From positions 255,501 through 319,500 of the forward strand of contig NZ_CACVCH010000001.1 of assembly GCF_902729425.1 (NCBI RefSeq): 64,000 bases of DNA. The letters are read 5' to 3'. The position numbers and the translations under genes are program-made. The stretch comes from Magnetospirillum sp. SS-4. GTDB taxonomy: Bacteria > Pseudomonadota > Alphaproteobacteria > Rhodospirillales > Magnetospirillaceae. A model generated the notes under the pieces. That model searched no databases. It saw nothing but the letters and a program-made list of their open reading frames with translations, and was not told where the DNA came from. The first letter of the stretch is position 1, and each line of letters opens with the position of its first letter. Below are positions 26,427-35,561 of this stretch, in pieces.

Positions 26427-26632
26427 TATTCCTATCAGCGCCACAGCCGCGCCCATGGCGAACCGGCGGCGTCCCCCCACTTTCCTTCGCTTGCGGGAGA
26501 ACCGGTCGCCTTGGCCGGCCCCAACGGCATTTGCGCCCTCTCTTCCGGCGGCGGGACAACCCGGCCGGCCCCAGCCAGAACCGAAGGAACGCGCCCATCC
26601 CGACAACATCAGCCGCTACAAAGGAACAAAAC

Positions 26633-27451
26633 ATGTCCACGAGCGTCGTCAACGCCTACTCGAAACAGTACGGCCACGAGGTCCACGCCGCCTACCAGCG
26701 CATGGGCACAAAGCTGCGCAACACGGTGCGGGTGCGCAACAACGTCACCGGCGCCATCGCCGTCTTCCAGAAGGTCGGCAAGGGCACCGCCGGCACCAAG
26801 GCCCGTCACGGCAAGGTGCCGGTGATGAATGTCGAGCACAACGCGGTCGAATGCCAGTTGTACGACTATTACGCCGGCGACTGGCTGGACAAGCTGGACG
26901 ACCTCAAGATCGAGCACGACGAGCGCCAGGTCCTGACCAATGCCGGTGCCTATGCTCTGGGCCGCAAGACCGACGAGCTGATCATCGCCGAACTGGACAA
27001 GTCCACCAACCACGCCCAGGACGGCACCACCGGCCTGACCAAGGCCAAGGTGCTGGAAGCCTTCGAGATGCTGGGCGACGCCGACGTTCCCGACGACGGC
27101 GAGCGCTATGCCATCGTCGGCTGGAAACAGTGGTCGGACCTGCTGGCCATCGACGAGTTCTCCAACGCCGATTACGTCGGCGAGAGCGAGCTGCCGTGGA
27201 AGGGTACCCAGGCCAAGAAGTGGCTGGGCACCCTGTGGATGCCCCATTCCGGCCTGACCAAGAGCGGCGGCGTCCGCCATTGCTACTGGTACCACAAGAC
27301 CGCCATCGGCCACGCCTGCGGCGCCGAGGTCAAGACCGAGATCACCTACCAGGGCGACCGCGCCGCCTGGTTCATCAACAACTTCATGTCCCAGGGCAGC
27401 GCGCTGGTCGATGCCGCCGGCATCGTCTCGATGCGCTGCCTGGAATCCTAG
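26633..27451 (+). CDS. Phage major capsid protein (Phage_capsid_2-like)
   Basis: 272 aa, start preceded by AAAGGA. It has the pattern of small podophage-type capsids: an N-terminal helical arm (YGHEVHAAYQRMGTKLRNTV), a conserved segment around DWLDKLDDLKIEHDERQVL, then AYALGRKTDELII near residue 110 and a C-terminal WFINNFMSQGSALV. It builds the icosahedral shell. No maturation protease or scaffold gene is adjacent. I considered an encapsulin and rejected it because the sequence motifs and tail-gene neighbours are phage-like. Confidence 0.78.
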   Translation: MSTSVVNAYSKQYGHEVHAAYQRMGTKLRNTVRVRNNVTGAIAVFQKVGKGTAGTKARHGKVPVMNVEHNAVECQLYDYYAGDWLDKLDDLKIEHDERQVLTNAGAYALGRKTDELIIAELDKSTNHAQDGTTGLTKAKVLEAFEMLGDADVPDDGERYAIVGWKQWSDLLAIDEFSNADYVGESELPWKGTQAKKWLGTLWMPHSGLTKSGGVRHCYWYHKTAIGHACGAEVKTEITYQGDRAAWFINNFMSQGSALVDAAGIVSMRCLES

Positions 27452-27461
27452 GGAGGACACC

Positions 27462-27731
27462 ATGGCCTATCAGTCCAAGGACCTCAGCGTGCTGGCCTAT
27501 GCCAACGGCTTCACCCTGTGGCACTACACCACCGTCGATTCCGCCGACACGGTGGACGCCGGCGGCTATTTCAACGCCGCCTCGACCATGCTGCGGGTCG
27601 GCGACATCATCGTCGCCAACGTGGATGCCGCCGGCACCCTGAAGGGCGGCCTGTTCCTGGTCTCGTCCAACAGCGCCGGCACCGTCGACGTCAACGACAT
27701 GACCCAAATCGGCGCCGCCGATACGCGGTAG
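27462..27731 (+). CDS. Small phage structural-type protein, unknown function
   Basis: 89 aa, 10 bp after the capsid gene, with GGGAGG ribosome site. Composition is beta-rich with many Thr, Ala and Gly residues. No cysteine or membrane segment. Position next to the capsid suggests a head decoration or head-completion role, which is inference only. A 9-bp GC hairpin at 27763-27790 follows in the 171-bp gap before the tail gene; it lacks a T-run. Confidence 0.6.
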   Translation: MAYQSKDLSVLAYANGFTLWHYTTVDSADTVDAGGYFNAASTMLRVGDIIVANVDAAGTLKGGLFLVSSNSAGTVDVNDMTQIGAADTR

Positions 27732-27902
27732 CCGCGCCGCCCCCTCCTTCGGCCCCGGCGCTGGGGCGAGGCTCCCCCCTCCCTCGCCCCGACCAGCGCT
27801 GGCCGCCGCCCCGCCCTTCGCGCGCGTTCCCTTCCGCGGCGCGGGGGGCGGGGATTGGAATTGGTTGACCGCACCGCCTCCCCCATCCCCAGGAGAACCG
27901 TC

Positions 27903-28472
27903 ATGGCCATGTCCGCCATCGCGCTCTGTTCGCGCGCCCTGCTGCGCATCGGAGCCAACACCATCGCCAGTTTCGACGAAGGCACCGCCGAATCGGAGGT
28001 GGCCGCCAACCTGTATCCCTGCCTGCGCGACGCGGTGCTGTCGTCGCATCCGTGGAGCTTCGCCACCGCCCAGGTCACCCTGCCGCGCCTGGCCGGCGAG
28101 CCGCTGGCCGATTTCGCCCGCGCCTACCAATTGCCGGCCGATTTCCTGCGGGTGCTGTCGGCCGGCCCCGGCGGACGCGGGCGCGGCCTTACCTTCCGCA
28201 TCGCCGGCTCGCGCCTGCTGTGCGATGCCGACGAGGTGGTGCTGACCCATGTCTACCGCCCGGCCGAAAGCGCCTTTCCGCCCTATTTCGACCAGATGCT
28301 GATCGCCCGGCTGACCGCCGAGTTCTGCATTCCCATCACCGAAAGCACCACGCGGGCCCAGTTCCTGTTCCGGCTGGCCGAGGACGAGTTCCGCCGCGCC
28401 AAGCTGATCGACGGCCAGCAGCACACGCCGCAGGCGATCACCGACTTTCCCCTGGTGGAGGCGCGGTCATGA
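27903..28472 (+). CDS. T7 gp11-like tail tubular protein A
   Basis: 189 aa. It has the gp11/adaptor pattern: an N-terminal SAIALCSRALLRIGANTIASF, LYPCLRDAVLSSHPWSFA around residue 40, FARAYQLPADFLRVL around residue 75 and a C-terminal FLFRLAEDEFRRAK. These proteins form the ring that joins the head portal to the nozzle. The stop overlaps the start of the nozzle gene (ATGA), as expected for stoichiometric partners. Confidence 0.82.
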   Translation: MAMSAIALCSRALLRIGANTIASFDEGTAESEVAANLYPCLRDAVLSSHPWSFATAQVTLPRLAGEPLADFARAYQLPADFLRVLSAGPGGRGRGLTFRIAGSRLLCDADEVVLTHVYRPAESAFPPYFDQMLIARLTAEFCIPITESTTRAQFLFRLAEDEFRRAKLIDGQQHTPQAITDFPLVEARS

Positions 28473-30373
28473 GCGGCCTGACGACGATCAACAAGACCAG
28501 CTTCACGGCGGGAGAGCTGGACATGGAAATGATCGGGCGCGAGGACCTCGGCGCCTTCGCCAACGGCGCCCGGCGCCTGCGCAACGTCGTCATCGCGCCC
28601 ACCGGCGGCGTCAGCCGCCGCGCCGGACTGCGCTATGTGGACACCGCCAGGGGGCCGGGCCGCCTGATCGGCTTCGAGTTCAACACCGAGCAGACCTACC
28701 TGATGGTGCTGACCGACGGCCAGTTGGACATCTATGCCGGCGACGCCCGGGTGGGCGGACTGGCGACGCCATGGAACGCGGCGCAGATTTCCCAGCTGGC
28801 CTGGACCCAGAGCGCCGACACCCTGCTGGTGGTCCATCCCGACGTGGCGCCCCGCAAGATCACCCGCACCGGCCCGGACACCTGGACCCTGACCGAGTGG
28901 TCGTTCCTGGAGCGGGACGGGGTGATCTTCGCGCCACACCATAAATTCGCCGGAGACGACGTCACCCTGACGCCCGGCGGCACCGGCGGCACCATCGCTC
29001 TGACCGCCTCGGCCGAGGTGTTCCAGGCCGGCCACGCGGGCCTGCGCTTCCGCCTGGGCGGCAAGCAGGTGCTGATCACCGCCGTCGCCTCCGCCACCTC
29101 CGCCACCGCCGAGGTCAGGCAGACCCTGACCGGCACCCAGCCCACCCGCGATTGGGAGGAACAGTCGTTCTCCGCCCTGCGGGGCTGGCCGGTCTCGGTC
29201 TGCTTCCACCAGGGCCGCCTGGTGATCGGCGGCAGCCGCGACCTGCCCAACCGGCTGTGGCTGTCCAAGTCCATGGACCTGTTCAACTTCGACCTTGGAA
29301 CCGGCCTCGACGACGAGAGCATCGAGTTCTCCATGCTGTCCGATCAGGTCAACGCCATTCGGGCGGTGTTCTCGGGCCGGCATCTCCAGGTGTTCACCTC
29401 GGGCGCCGAATACATGGTCACCGGTTCGCCCCTGACGCCCACCAGGATACAGGTCAACCGCCAGACCCGCATCGGCTCGCCCACCGACCGCATGGTGCCG
29501 CCGCGCGACGTGGACGGCGCCACCCATTTCATCTCGCGCAACGGCCGCGACCTGCGCGAATTCCTCTATGCCGACGTCGAGCAGGCCTATCAGTCCGCCG
29601 ATCTCGCCATGCTGGCCAAGCATGTGATGAAGCGGCCGCTGGACCAGGACTACGACGCCCACCACCGCCTGTTCCATGTGGTCATGGACGACGACACCCT
29701 GGCGACGCTGACCGTCTACCGGTCCGAGAAGGTCGCCGCCTGGACGGTACAGGAAACCGCCGGACGCTTCCTGGCGGTGGCGGTGGTCGACGACGACGTC
29801 TATGTGCTGGTGGAGCGGGGGGATGGCGTGTTCATCGAACGCTTCGACGACGACCTCAACCTTGACTGCGCCCTGACCGGCGTCCGCCATCCCGCCGCCG
29901 CCGCGTGGAGCGGCCTCGGCCACCTGGACGGCCGGACCATCAGGGTACTGGCCGATGGCGGCGCCGTCGCCGACCTTGCCGTCGCGGATGGCGCCATCGC
30001 CCTGGCCGAACCGGCCTCCGCCATTCAGGCCGGCCTCGCCTACACCCACCGGATCGAGCCGCTGCCGCCGGTGGCCGGGATGGGACAGGCCATGGCCCCC
30101 GGCCGGATGGCCCGCATGGTCCAGGCCCGCTTTCGCGTGCTCGACACCAAGGCGCTGCATATCGACACCGGCCGGGGCGCCACCCCGATTCCATTCCGCC
30201 GGTTCGGCAAGGCGTCGTTCGATGCCGAGCCGCCGGCATTTTCCGGCGACGTCCAGGTCCGCGCCATCGGCTGGAACCGCAACGTCATGCAACCTCTGTG
30301 GCGCATCGTCCAGGATGTGCCCATGCCCTGCACCGTCCTGTCCGTCTCCACCCAGATGAAGATGGCGAACTAG
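28469..30373 (+). CDS. T7 gp12-like tail tubular protein B (nozzle)
   Basis: 634 aa. The N-terminus reads TTINKTSFTAGELDMEMIGR and RRLRNVVIAPTGGVSRRAGLRYV, a hallmark of podophage nozzle proteins, followed by EFNTEQTYLMVLTDG. The middle has VSVCFHQGRLVIGG and LFNFDLG. The C-terminal part is beta-rich. Length is a little below T7 gp12 (794 aa). It forms the tail tube through which DNA would leave the capsid. Confidence 0.82.
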   Translation: MSGLTTINKTSFTAGELDMEMIGREDLGAFANGARRLRNVVIAPTGGVSRRAGLRYVDTARGPGRLIGFEFNTEQTYLMVLTDGQLDIYAGDARVGGLATPWNAAQISQLAWTQSADTLLVVHPDVAPRKITRTGPDTWTLTEWSFLERDGVIFAPHHKFAGDDVTLTPGGTGGTIALTASAEVFQAGHAGLRFRLGGKQVLITAVASATSATAEVRQTLTGTQPTRDWEEQSFSALRGWPVSVCFHQGRLVIGGSRDLPNRLWLSKSMDLFNFDLGTGLDDESIEFSMLSDQVNAIRAVFSGRHLQVFTSGAEYMVTGSPLTPTRIQVNRQTRIGSPTDRMVPPRDVDGATHFISRNGRDLREFLYADVEQAYQSADLAMLAKHVMKRPLDQDYDAHHRLFHVVMDDDTLATLTVYRSEKVAAWTVQETAGRFLAVAVVDDDVYVLVERGDGVFIERFDDDLNLDCALTGVRHPAAAAWSGLGHLDGRTIRVLADGGAVADLAVADGAIALAEPASAIQAGLAYTHRIEPLPPVAGMGQAMAPGRMARMVQARFRVLDTKALHIDTGRGATPIPFRRFGKASFDAEPPAFSGDVQVRAIGWNRNVMQPLWRIVQDVPMPCTVLSVSTQMKMAN

Positions 30374-30414
30374 CGTTCGCGCATCCGCTCGTTCCCCACC
30401 TCGGGAGTCCCATC

Positions 30415-31719
30415 ATGCCCGATCATATCCAGGTCGGCGACGCCGTGCCACGCGCGCAATACGTGGCCAACGGCAGCCAGACCGCCTTCACCTTCCTGTT
30501 TCCCATCTTCACCGCCGCCGACATGGACGTGTGGCTGGATGCCGCCAGGCAATCGCCGCCGGCCTATTCCATCTCGGGAATCGGCGTCTCGGCCGGCGGG
30601 TCGGTGCTGTTCGCGACGCCACCCGCCGACGGAGTGCTGGTCACGCTGCGCCGCCGCCTCGCCATCGCCCGGACCGGCGACTACCAGGAGGACGGCATCA
30701 TCCGCGCCAAGGTGCTGAACGACGAACTGGACTACCAGACCGCCGCCATCCAGCAGGTGGCCGAGGAAGCCGGCCGCGCCGTCCGGCGCTCGCTGGTCAG
30801 CCCCGGCACCGCCGACCTCACCCTGCCCGAGCCCGAGGCCGGCAAGGCCATCGGCTGGAATGCCGCCGGCGATGGCCTTGCCAACGATCCGGCCGGATTC
30901 GCCGCCACCGTCATCACCGTGACCAGTCAGGCCGCCGCCGCCGCCGCTTCGGCCAGCGCCGCCGCCGCCTCGGCCGCCAGCCTGCCCAACGGCCCCGTCA
31001 CCGGAACCGGCAAGGTGCCGCTGTGGAACGGTTCCGCCTGGGTCGGCATCGATGCCGGCACCGGCGACATGGTGGGGGCCAACAACCTCGCCGACGTGGC
31101 CGACGCGGTGGCGGCGCGGGGCAATCTGGGCGCGGCGGCGGCCAGCCATGGTCACACCAGCGCCGACATCACCGACTTCACCGAAGCCGCCCAGGACGTG
31201 GTCGAGGCCATGGTGGCGGCGGCCGGCGGCGGGGGCGGCGGCTGGACCCATGTCGGCACCGCCAGCCCGTCCGGCGCGACCGTGGTCGATTTCACCGGCC
31301 TCGAAGCCGGCCACGATTACATGATCGAATATTCCGACGTGTTCAGCAGCGCCACCGACTGGTGGGCATTCCGCTACAGCACCGACAACGGCGCCAGCTT
31401 TTCCACCTCGTCGTACCGCTACAAGGCCGTGGTCTGGGACAGCGGTTCCGGCTCCGCGCTGACCGAGGCCGCGACAGCCAACGCCCTGCATTTCGGCCTG
31501 TGGGGGCCGGACTACCCGGCGGCGGGGCACATCGTGATCGCCAACCCGGCCCAAAACACCCACACGGTCGGTTACGGCCAGGGGGCGGGGCACAACCACG
31601 CGGGTATCTTCGCCGGCCTGCGCAATACCGCCGAAACCGTCAACGCGGTCAGGATCGTCAACGGCAGCGGTTACACCGTCACCGGGACCTTCCTGCTTTA
31701 CAAGCGAGCGAGGAGCTGA
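30415..31719 (+). CDS. Tail fibre-like protein, copy 1
   Basis: 434 aa. The N-terminal domain (residues about 1-165) contains YVANGSQTAFTFLFPIFTAADM, a fibre-attachment-type beta domain, ending in the LTLPEPEAGKAIGWNAAGDG segment. An Ala-rich helical linker follows (AAAAAASASAAAASAASL), then Gly-rich and beta-rich receptor-binding-like sequence. The same N-terminal layout recurs in the gene at 32098. It would be the host-recognition fibre. The host receptor is unknown. Confidence 0.7.
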   Translation: MPDHIQVGDAVPRAQYVANGSQTAFTFLFPIFTAADMDVWLDAARQSPPAYSISGIGVSAGGSVLFATPPADGVLVTLRRRLAIARTGDYQEDGIIRAKVLNDELDYQTAAIQQVAEEAGRAVRRSLVSPGTADLTLPEPEAGKAIGWNAAGDGLANDPAGFAATVITVTSQAAAAAASASAAAASAASLPNGPVTGTGKVPLWNGSAWVGIDAGTGDMVGANNLADVADAVAARGNLGAAAASHGHTSADITDFTEAAQDVVEAMVAAAGGGGGGWTHVGTASPSGATVVDFTGLEAGHDYMIEYSDVFSSATDWWAFRYSTDNGASFSTSSYRYKAVVWDSGSGSALTEAATANALHFGLWGPDYPAAGHIVIANPAQNTHTVGYGQGAGHNHAGIFAGLRNTAETVNAVRIVNGSGYTVTGTFLLYKRARS

Positions 31720-31721
31720 TC

Positions 31722-32015
31722 ATGCACGCGACGATCCTTGACGCCGCCACCGGCGAGACGATGGCGGCGGACCTGCCCGAGGCCCACCGGCTGGCACTGG
31801 CGGCGGAAGCCGCCGCCACCCGCCCCGGACGCGAGCGGATGGCCCGCAATGCCCCCATCCTGGCCGCCCTGGCCGCCATCGACGCCAGGACGGTGCGGCC
31901 GTTGCGCGCCATTCTGGCCGCCCAGGCGGCGGGGCTCCCGCCCGGCGACGACGTCGCCCGCCTTGCCGCCTTGCAGGCCGAGGCCGATTCGCTGCGCGCC
32001 GGACTGGCGTCGTAA
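31722..32015 (+). CDS. Small protein downstream of tail fibre, possible fibre chaperone
   Basis: 97 aa, 2 bp after the fibre stop, with AGGAG ribosome site. Ala/Arg-rich and helical; a repeated ARxxRPLRAIL-type amphipathic pattern lies around residues 45-60. Short helical proteins directly after fibre genes are often assembly chaperones. No recognised family, so function is inferred from position. A terminator follows. Confidence 0.6.
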   Translation: MHATILDAATGETMAADLPEAHRLALAAEAAATRPGRERMARNAPILAALAAIDARTVRPLRAILAAQAAGLPPGDDVARLAALQAEADSLRAGLAS

Positions 32016-32046
32016 TCCGCCTTTCCTCTCGCCGAGAGGAATCCCC

Positions 32047-32078
32047 GCCCGCCGGTCGTCATGACCCGCGGGCTTTTT
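32047..32078 (+). terminator. Rho-independent terminator after first fibre unit
   Basis: Stem GCCCGCCGGTC at 32047-32057 pairs with GACCCGCGGGC ending at 32072 (10 of 11 pairs), followed by five T residues. It splits the module transcriptionally just before the second fibre gene. Confidence 0.75.
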
Positions 32079-32097
32079 CGTGTCCAAGGAGACCGAC

Positions 32098-33378
32098 ATG
32101 ACCACCCATATCCGTATTCCCGACATTTCCCCGGTGAGCCAGGCCGTCGCCGACGGCTCCCGGAAGGTGTTCGATTTTCCGTTTCCGATCTTCCAGGATT
32201 CCGATCTGGAGGTTCGGGTCGACGGCGAACCGGCGACCGGCGGCGTCGTCAGCGGGGCCGGTTCGTCCAGCGGCGGCGCCGTCCGCTTGGCCGTCGCCCC
32301 GGCGGCCGGCTCCCGCGTCACCCTGCGCCGTCGCCAGACCTATGCCCGCGTCGGCGACTTCGCGGACGAGCGCGCCCCGACCCCGCACGAACTGAACGAT
32401 GCGGTGGACCAGACCGTCGCCGCCCTTCAGGAACTGGCGGAAGAGACCTCGCGCTCGCTGAAGCGGCCGCTGTCGGCCGACCTGTCGCAGCCGGTCGACC
32501 TGACCCTGCCCGCGCCCGAGGCCGGCAGATTGCTGGGCTGGAACGGCGCGGCCAACGCCCTGGTCAACATCACCCAGGTCGGCACCTCCGACGTCCTGCT
32601 CAAGAGCCAGAATCTGGCCGACCTGCCCGACACGGCGCAGGCGCGGCTGAACCTGGGCCTGGCCCCGGTGGCCGCCTCGGGCGATTACGCCGACCTGACC
32701 GGCGCCCCGGTTCTGGGCAGCGCCGCTTCGCTCGACGCCGACACCGACCCGACCCTGGCCGCCGACAGCGACGCGCGGGTCGCCAGCCAGAAGGCGGTGA
32801 AGGCGTACATTGCGACCCAGACTGCCGGAGCCTCTCCCACCCTCCATCACCAGGTATTCACCAGTTCCGGGACCTTCACGGTTCCGGCCAACGCCACCGC
32901 CGGCACCGTCTTCAAGTTCACCGTGGTTGGCGGCGGCGGCGGCGGCTATCAGGGCTACACGGGAGGCGGTGGCGGTGGAACGGCCGTCTACTACACCTCC
33001 GGATTGACCAATGGGCAAACCTGCGCCGTCACGGTCGGCTCCGGCGGGGGCAACGGTACTCCCGGAACCGCCGGAGGGGTGTCCAGCGTCGTAATCGGCG
33101 CCAGCACCGTCACGGGCAATGGCGGCTTGGCGGGCACATCGTCGGCCGGCATCGCCACTCCAGGCGGCAGCGCCTCTGGAGGCACGCTCAACATCGCCGG
33201 CAGCGCAAGCGCCAGCGGCTATGGAAACGGCAGCTACTACTCCGGCGGCAGCAGTCACATGGGATTCGGAGCGACCAACAACAGCTATGCCACCGGCTAT
33301 GGCGGCGGCGGTTCTTGGAACGGCGGCAGCTACGGAAATGGCACCGCCGGCATCGTGATCGTCGAGTGGATTGCGTAA
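32098..33378 (+). CDS. Tail fibre-like protein, copy 2, with glycine-rich C-terminus
   Basis: 426 aa. The N-terminal 165 residues are paralogous to copy 1: VADGSRKVFDFPFPIF against VANGSQTAFTFLFPIF, and LTLPAPEAGRLLGWN against LTLPEPEAGKAIGWN. The C-terminal third (about residues 285-420) is a Gly/Ser/Tyr-rich domain beginning at FKFTVVGGGGGGY, like receptor-binding tips of other phage fibres. It has relaxed codon choice compared with neighbours. Good AAGGAG ribosome site. Two fibres may give alternative host specificity. Confidence 0.7.
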   Translation: MTTHIRIPDISPVSQAVADGSRKVFDFPFPIFQDSDLEVRVDGEPATGGVVSGAGSSSGGAVRLAVAPAAGSRVTLRRRQTYARVGDFADERAPTPHELNDAVDQTVAALQELAEETSRSLKRPLSADLSQPVDLTLPAPEAGRLLGWNGAANALVNITQVGTSDVLLKSQNLADLPDTAQARLNLGLAPVAASGDYADLTGAPVLGSAASLDADTDPTLAADSDARVASQKAVKAYIATQTAGASPTLHHQVFTSSGTFTVPANATAGTVFKFTVVGGGGGGYQGYTGGGGGGTAVYYTSGLTNGQTCAVTVGSGGGNGTPGTAGGVSSVVIGASTVTGNGGLAGTSSAGIATPGGSASGGTLNIAGSASASGYGNGSYYSGGSSHMGFGATNNSYATGYGGGGSWNGGSYGNGTAGIVIVEWIA

Positions 33379-33444
33379 TGCGTTCCCGCCCCGCCCCTCG
33401 CCGGGCGGGGCGCCCTTTCCCTGGATTCTGCGAGGAGATGTTTC

Positions 33445-33750
33445 ATGGCCGACGATCTCGCCCATTTGCGGCTGCGGCTGGCCGGAATCCTGCCCGAGCG
33501 CATCATGGCGGCGATGGCGGACTACGAGGATTTCGCCAACTCGGAACCGCCCGCCGATTCCAAGGGCTTCGCCGCCTGGCACGCGGCGGCCAAGGCGGCG
33601 CTGTCCCATGCGGACCTGCTGGTCAGGCTGGCCCGCTGGGCCGAGGGCTCGCCCGATGCCGCCGAATCGTCCGGCGACAGCGTCGGGCGCCTGCTGTCCC
33701 AGGCCCGCGCCGCCCTGGGCGCCATCGACGACGGGGAGGAGGGGGAATGA
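33445..33750 (+). CDS. Putative small terminase subunit
   Basis: 101 aa, acidic and helical (RLRLAGILPERIMAAMADYEDF at the start, GDSVGRLLSQARAALGAI near the end). The stop overlaps the large terminase start (ATGA). In T7 the small subunit (gp18) occupies the slot before gp19. No sequence motif confirms DNA packaging, so the call rests on position and size. The 66-bp gap before it contains only the ribosome site (GAGGAG). Confidence 0.55.
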   Translation: MADDLAHLRLRLAGILPERIMAAMADYEDFANSEPPADSKGFAAWHAAAKAALSHADLLVRLARWAEGSPDAAESSGDSVGRLLSQARAALGAIDDGEEGE

Positions 33751-35231
33751 CGGCCGTCGATTTTCCCGAGTTCGTCTGGGTGTGGAACCAGCGCCTGGGG
33801 CTCGGCACGCCCGGCCATCAGTTGCGCATGGCGCGCTGGCTGGCGGGGCGCTGGCACGGCCGCGACCGGGAATTGCTGCTGATGGCGTTCCGGTCTTCCG
33901 GCAAGTCCACCGTCGTCGGGCTGTTCTCGGCCTGGGTGCTGGCGCGCGACCCCAATCTGCGCATCATGGTGCTGGCCGCCGATTTCGCCCTGGCCAAGAA
34001 GATGGTCAGAAACGTCAAGCGCATCGTCGAGCGCCATCCCCTGACCCAGGGGCTGAAGCCCAAACGCCGCGAGCAATGGGCCGCCGACCAGTTCACCGTC
34101 AACCGCCCCGGCGAGCTGCGCGATCCCTCGATGGTCGCCAAGGGCATCGGCGCCAACATCACCGGCTCGCGGGCCGAGATCATCATCTGCGACGACGTCG
34201 AGGTGCCCAACACCTGCGATTCGGCGCCCAAGCGGGCCGATTTGCGCGACCGGCTGGGCGAGATCGAATACGTCATGGTGCCGGGCGGCACCCAGCTTTA
34301 CGTCGGCACGCCGCACAGCTACTACACCATCTACGCCGACAGCCCCCGGCTGGAGGCCGGCGAGACCCGCCCGTTTCTCGACGGGTTCCGGCGGCTGGAG
34401 ATTCCGCTGGTCGACGCCGGGGGCCGCAGCGCCTGGCCCGAACGCTTCCCGCCCGAGCGCATCGGCTCGTTACGCAAGCGTTCCGGCCCAAACAAGTTCG
34501 ACAGCCAGATGATGCTGCGCCCGGTCAATATCGCCGACGGCCGCCTGGACCCGGACCGCCTGCGCTTCTACGAAAGCGAACTGGTCCATGCCGAGGGCAA
34601 TGGCCAGCCGCTGCTGACCATCGGCGGACGGCGCATGGTGGCCGCGTCCTGCTGGTGGGACCCGTCCTACGGCGCGCCCGGCAAGGGCGACGCCTCGGTG
34701 GTGGCGGCGGTGTTCACCGACGAGGACGGCCTCTACTGGCTGCACCGCCTCCGCTATCTGGAACACGACCCGGAGCGGACCGACGTGGACGAGGCCACCC
34801 AGCTCTGCCGCCAGGTGGCCGGCTTCGCCGCCGAGTTGCACCTGCCGGCGATCTCGCTGGAGACCAACGGGCTGGGCCGCTTCCTGCCCGGCCTGCTGCG
34901 CCGCGAACTGGCCGCCGCCGGCATCGGCTGCGCCGTCATCGAGGCGGCATCCAGGCGGGCCAAGGACCAGCGCATCGTCGACGCCTTCGACGCGGTGCTG
35001 GCGGCCGGCGCGCTGCACGCCCACCGCGGCGTCTGGACCACGCCGTTCATCGGCGAGATGCGCGAGTGGCGGCCCGGCGGCAAGGGCCGCGACGACGGCC
35101 TGGACGCGGTCGCCGGCTGCCTGCTGTCGCAGCCGGTGCGGTTGTCGCGGCGTTTCGCCGTTCCCGGTCTCCGTCCCGACTGGCGGCCCGGCGGCGGCGC
35201 GGTGCTCGCCCGGACCGATTTCGACATATAG
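33747..35231 (+). CDS. Phage terminase large subunit
   Basis: 494 aa. ATPase domain with Walker A MAFRSSGKSTVV near residue 50 and Walker B IIICDDVE near residue 150. The C-terminal nuclease domain has WWDPSYGAPGKGDASVV, SLETNGLGRFLPGLL and GRDDGLDAVAG, supplying the acidic metal ligands. It would translocate and cut DNA during packaging. Without a portal gene nearby, it has no visible docking partner. The catalytic residues look intact, so the gene is not obviously decayed. Confidence 0.88.
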   Translation: MTAVDFPEFVWVWNQRLGLGTPGHQLRMARWLAGRWHGRDRELLLMAFRSSGKSTVVGLFSAWVLARDPNLRIMVLAADFALAKKMVRNVKRIVERHPLTQGLKPKRREQWAADQFTVNRPGELRDPSMVAKGIGANITGSRAEIIICDDVEVPNTCDSAPKRADLRDRLGEIEYVMVPGGTQLYVGTPHSYYTIYADSPRLEAGETRPFLDGFRRLEIPLVDAGGRSAWPERFPPERIGSLRKRSGPNKFDSQMMLRPVNIADGRLDPDRLRFYESELVHAEGNGQPLLTIGGRRMVAASCWWDPSYGAPGKGDASVVAAVFTDEDGLYWLHRLRYLEHDPERTDVDEATQLCRQVAGFAAELHLPAISLETNGLGRFLPGLLRRELAAAGIGCAVIEAASRRAKDQRIVDAFDAVLAAGALHAHRGVWTTPFIGEMREWRPGGKGRDDGLDAVAGCLLSQPVRLSRRFAVPGLRPDWRPGGGAVLARTDFDI

Positions 35232-35250
35232 GCCAAAGGAGGCCCCGATC

Positions 35251-35550
35251 ATGGACCATACCGCTTTCGATCCCGGCTGGTGGATCACCGCCGTGGAACT
35301 GCCCGTCCTGGGCGGTCTCGCCCTGACGATCTGGCGCACCCGCCACGAGGCCGACAGCCGGGTGGACGCGCTGGAGCATCGCCTGGAGATCGGCCTGGGC
35401 CAGACCCGCGAGGCCCTGTCCGCCTACAAGCTGGAGGTGGCCAAAAGCTATGCCACCACCGGCTATCTCAAGGATGTGGAACAGCGCCTGACCGAGCATC
35501 TGGTGCGCATCGAGGCCAAGCTGGACACCGTCCAGGGCCTGGCCAAATAG
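35251..35550 (+). CDS. Small membrane-anchored coiled-coil phage protein (spanin-like position)
   Basis: 99 aa. One transmembrane helix near residues 15-32, then a charged helical region with heptad spacing (DSRVDALEHRLEIGLGQTREAL and YLKDVEQRLTEHLVRIEAKL). This is the shape of an inner-membrane spanin or a phage lysis accessory protein. It has a good AAGGAG ribosome site and follows the terminase by 19 bp. Spanin assignment is by shape only. Confidence 0.5.
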   Translation: MDHTAFDPGWWITAVELPVLGGLALTIWRTRHEADSRVDALEHRLEIGLGQTREALSAYKLEVAKSYATTGYLKDVEQRLTEHLVRIEAKLDTVQGLAK

Positions 35551-35561
35551 GAGACGTCGCC

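Noticed and set aside
26266-26632. A tRNA or att site at the left edge of the phage module
   Set aside because: No cloverleaf and no direct repeat matching the right edge near 37533-37575 could be found by eye.
26633-27451. Capsid-like gene as an encapsulin with the nearby ferritin-like protein as its cargo
   Set aside because: The 272-aa protein follows podophage capsid patterns and is followed by tail genes. The ferritin-like gene is 9 kb away on the other strand, and I see no encapsulation tag at its C-terminus.
32930-33360. Repeats in the second fibre gene as a CRISPR or tandem repeat array
   Set aside because: The repetition is from glycine codons in a Gly-rich protein domain in frame, with no uniform unit or spacers.
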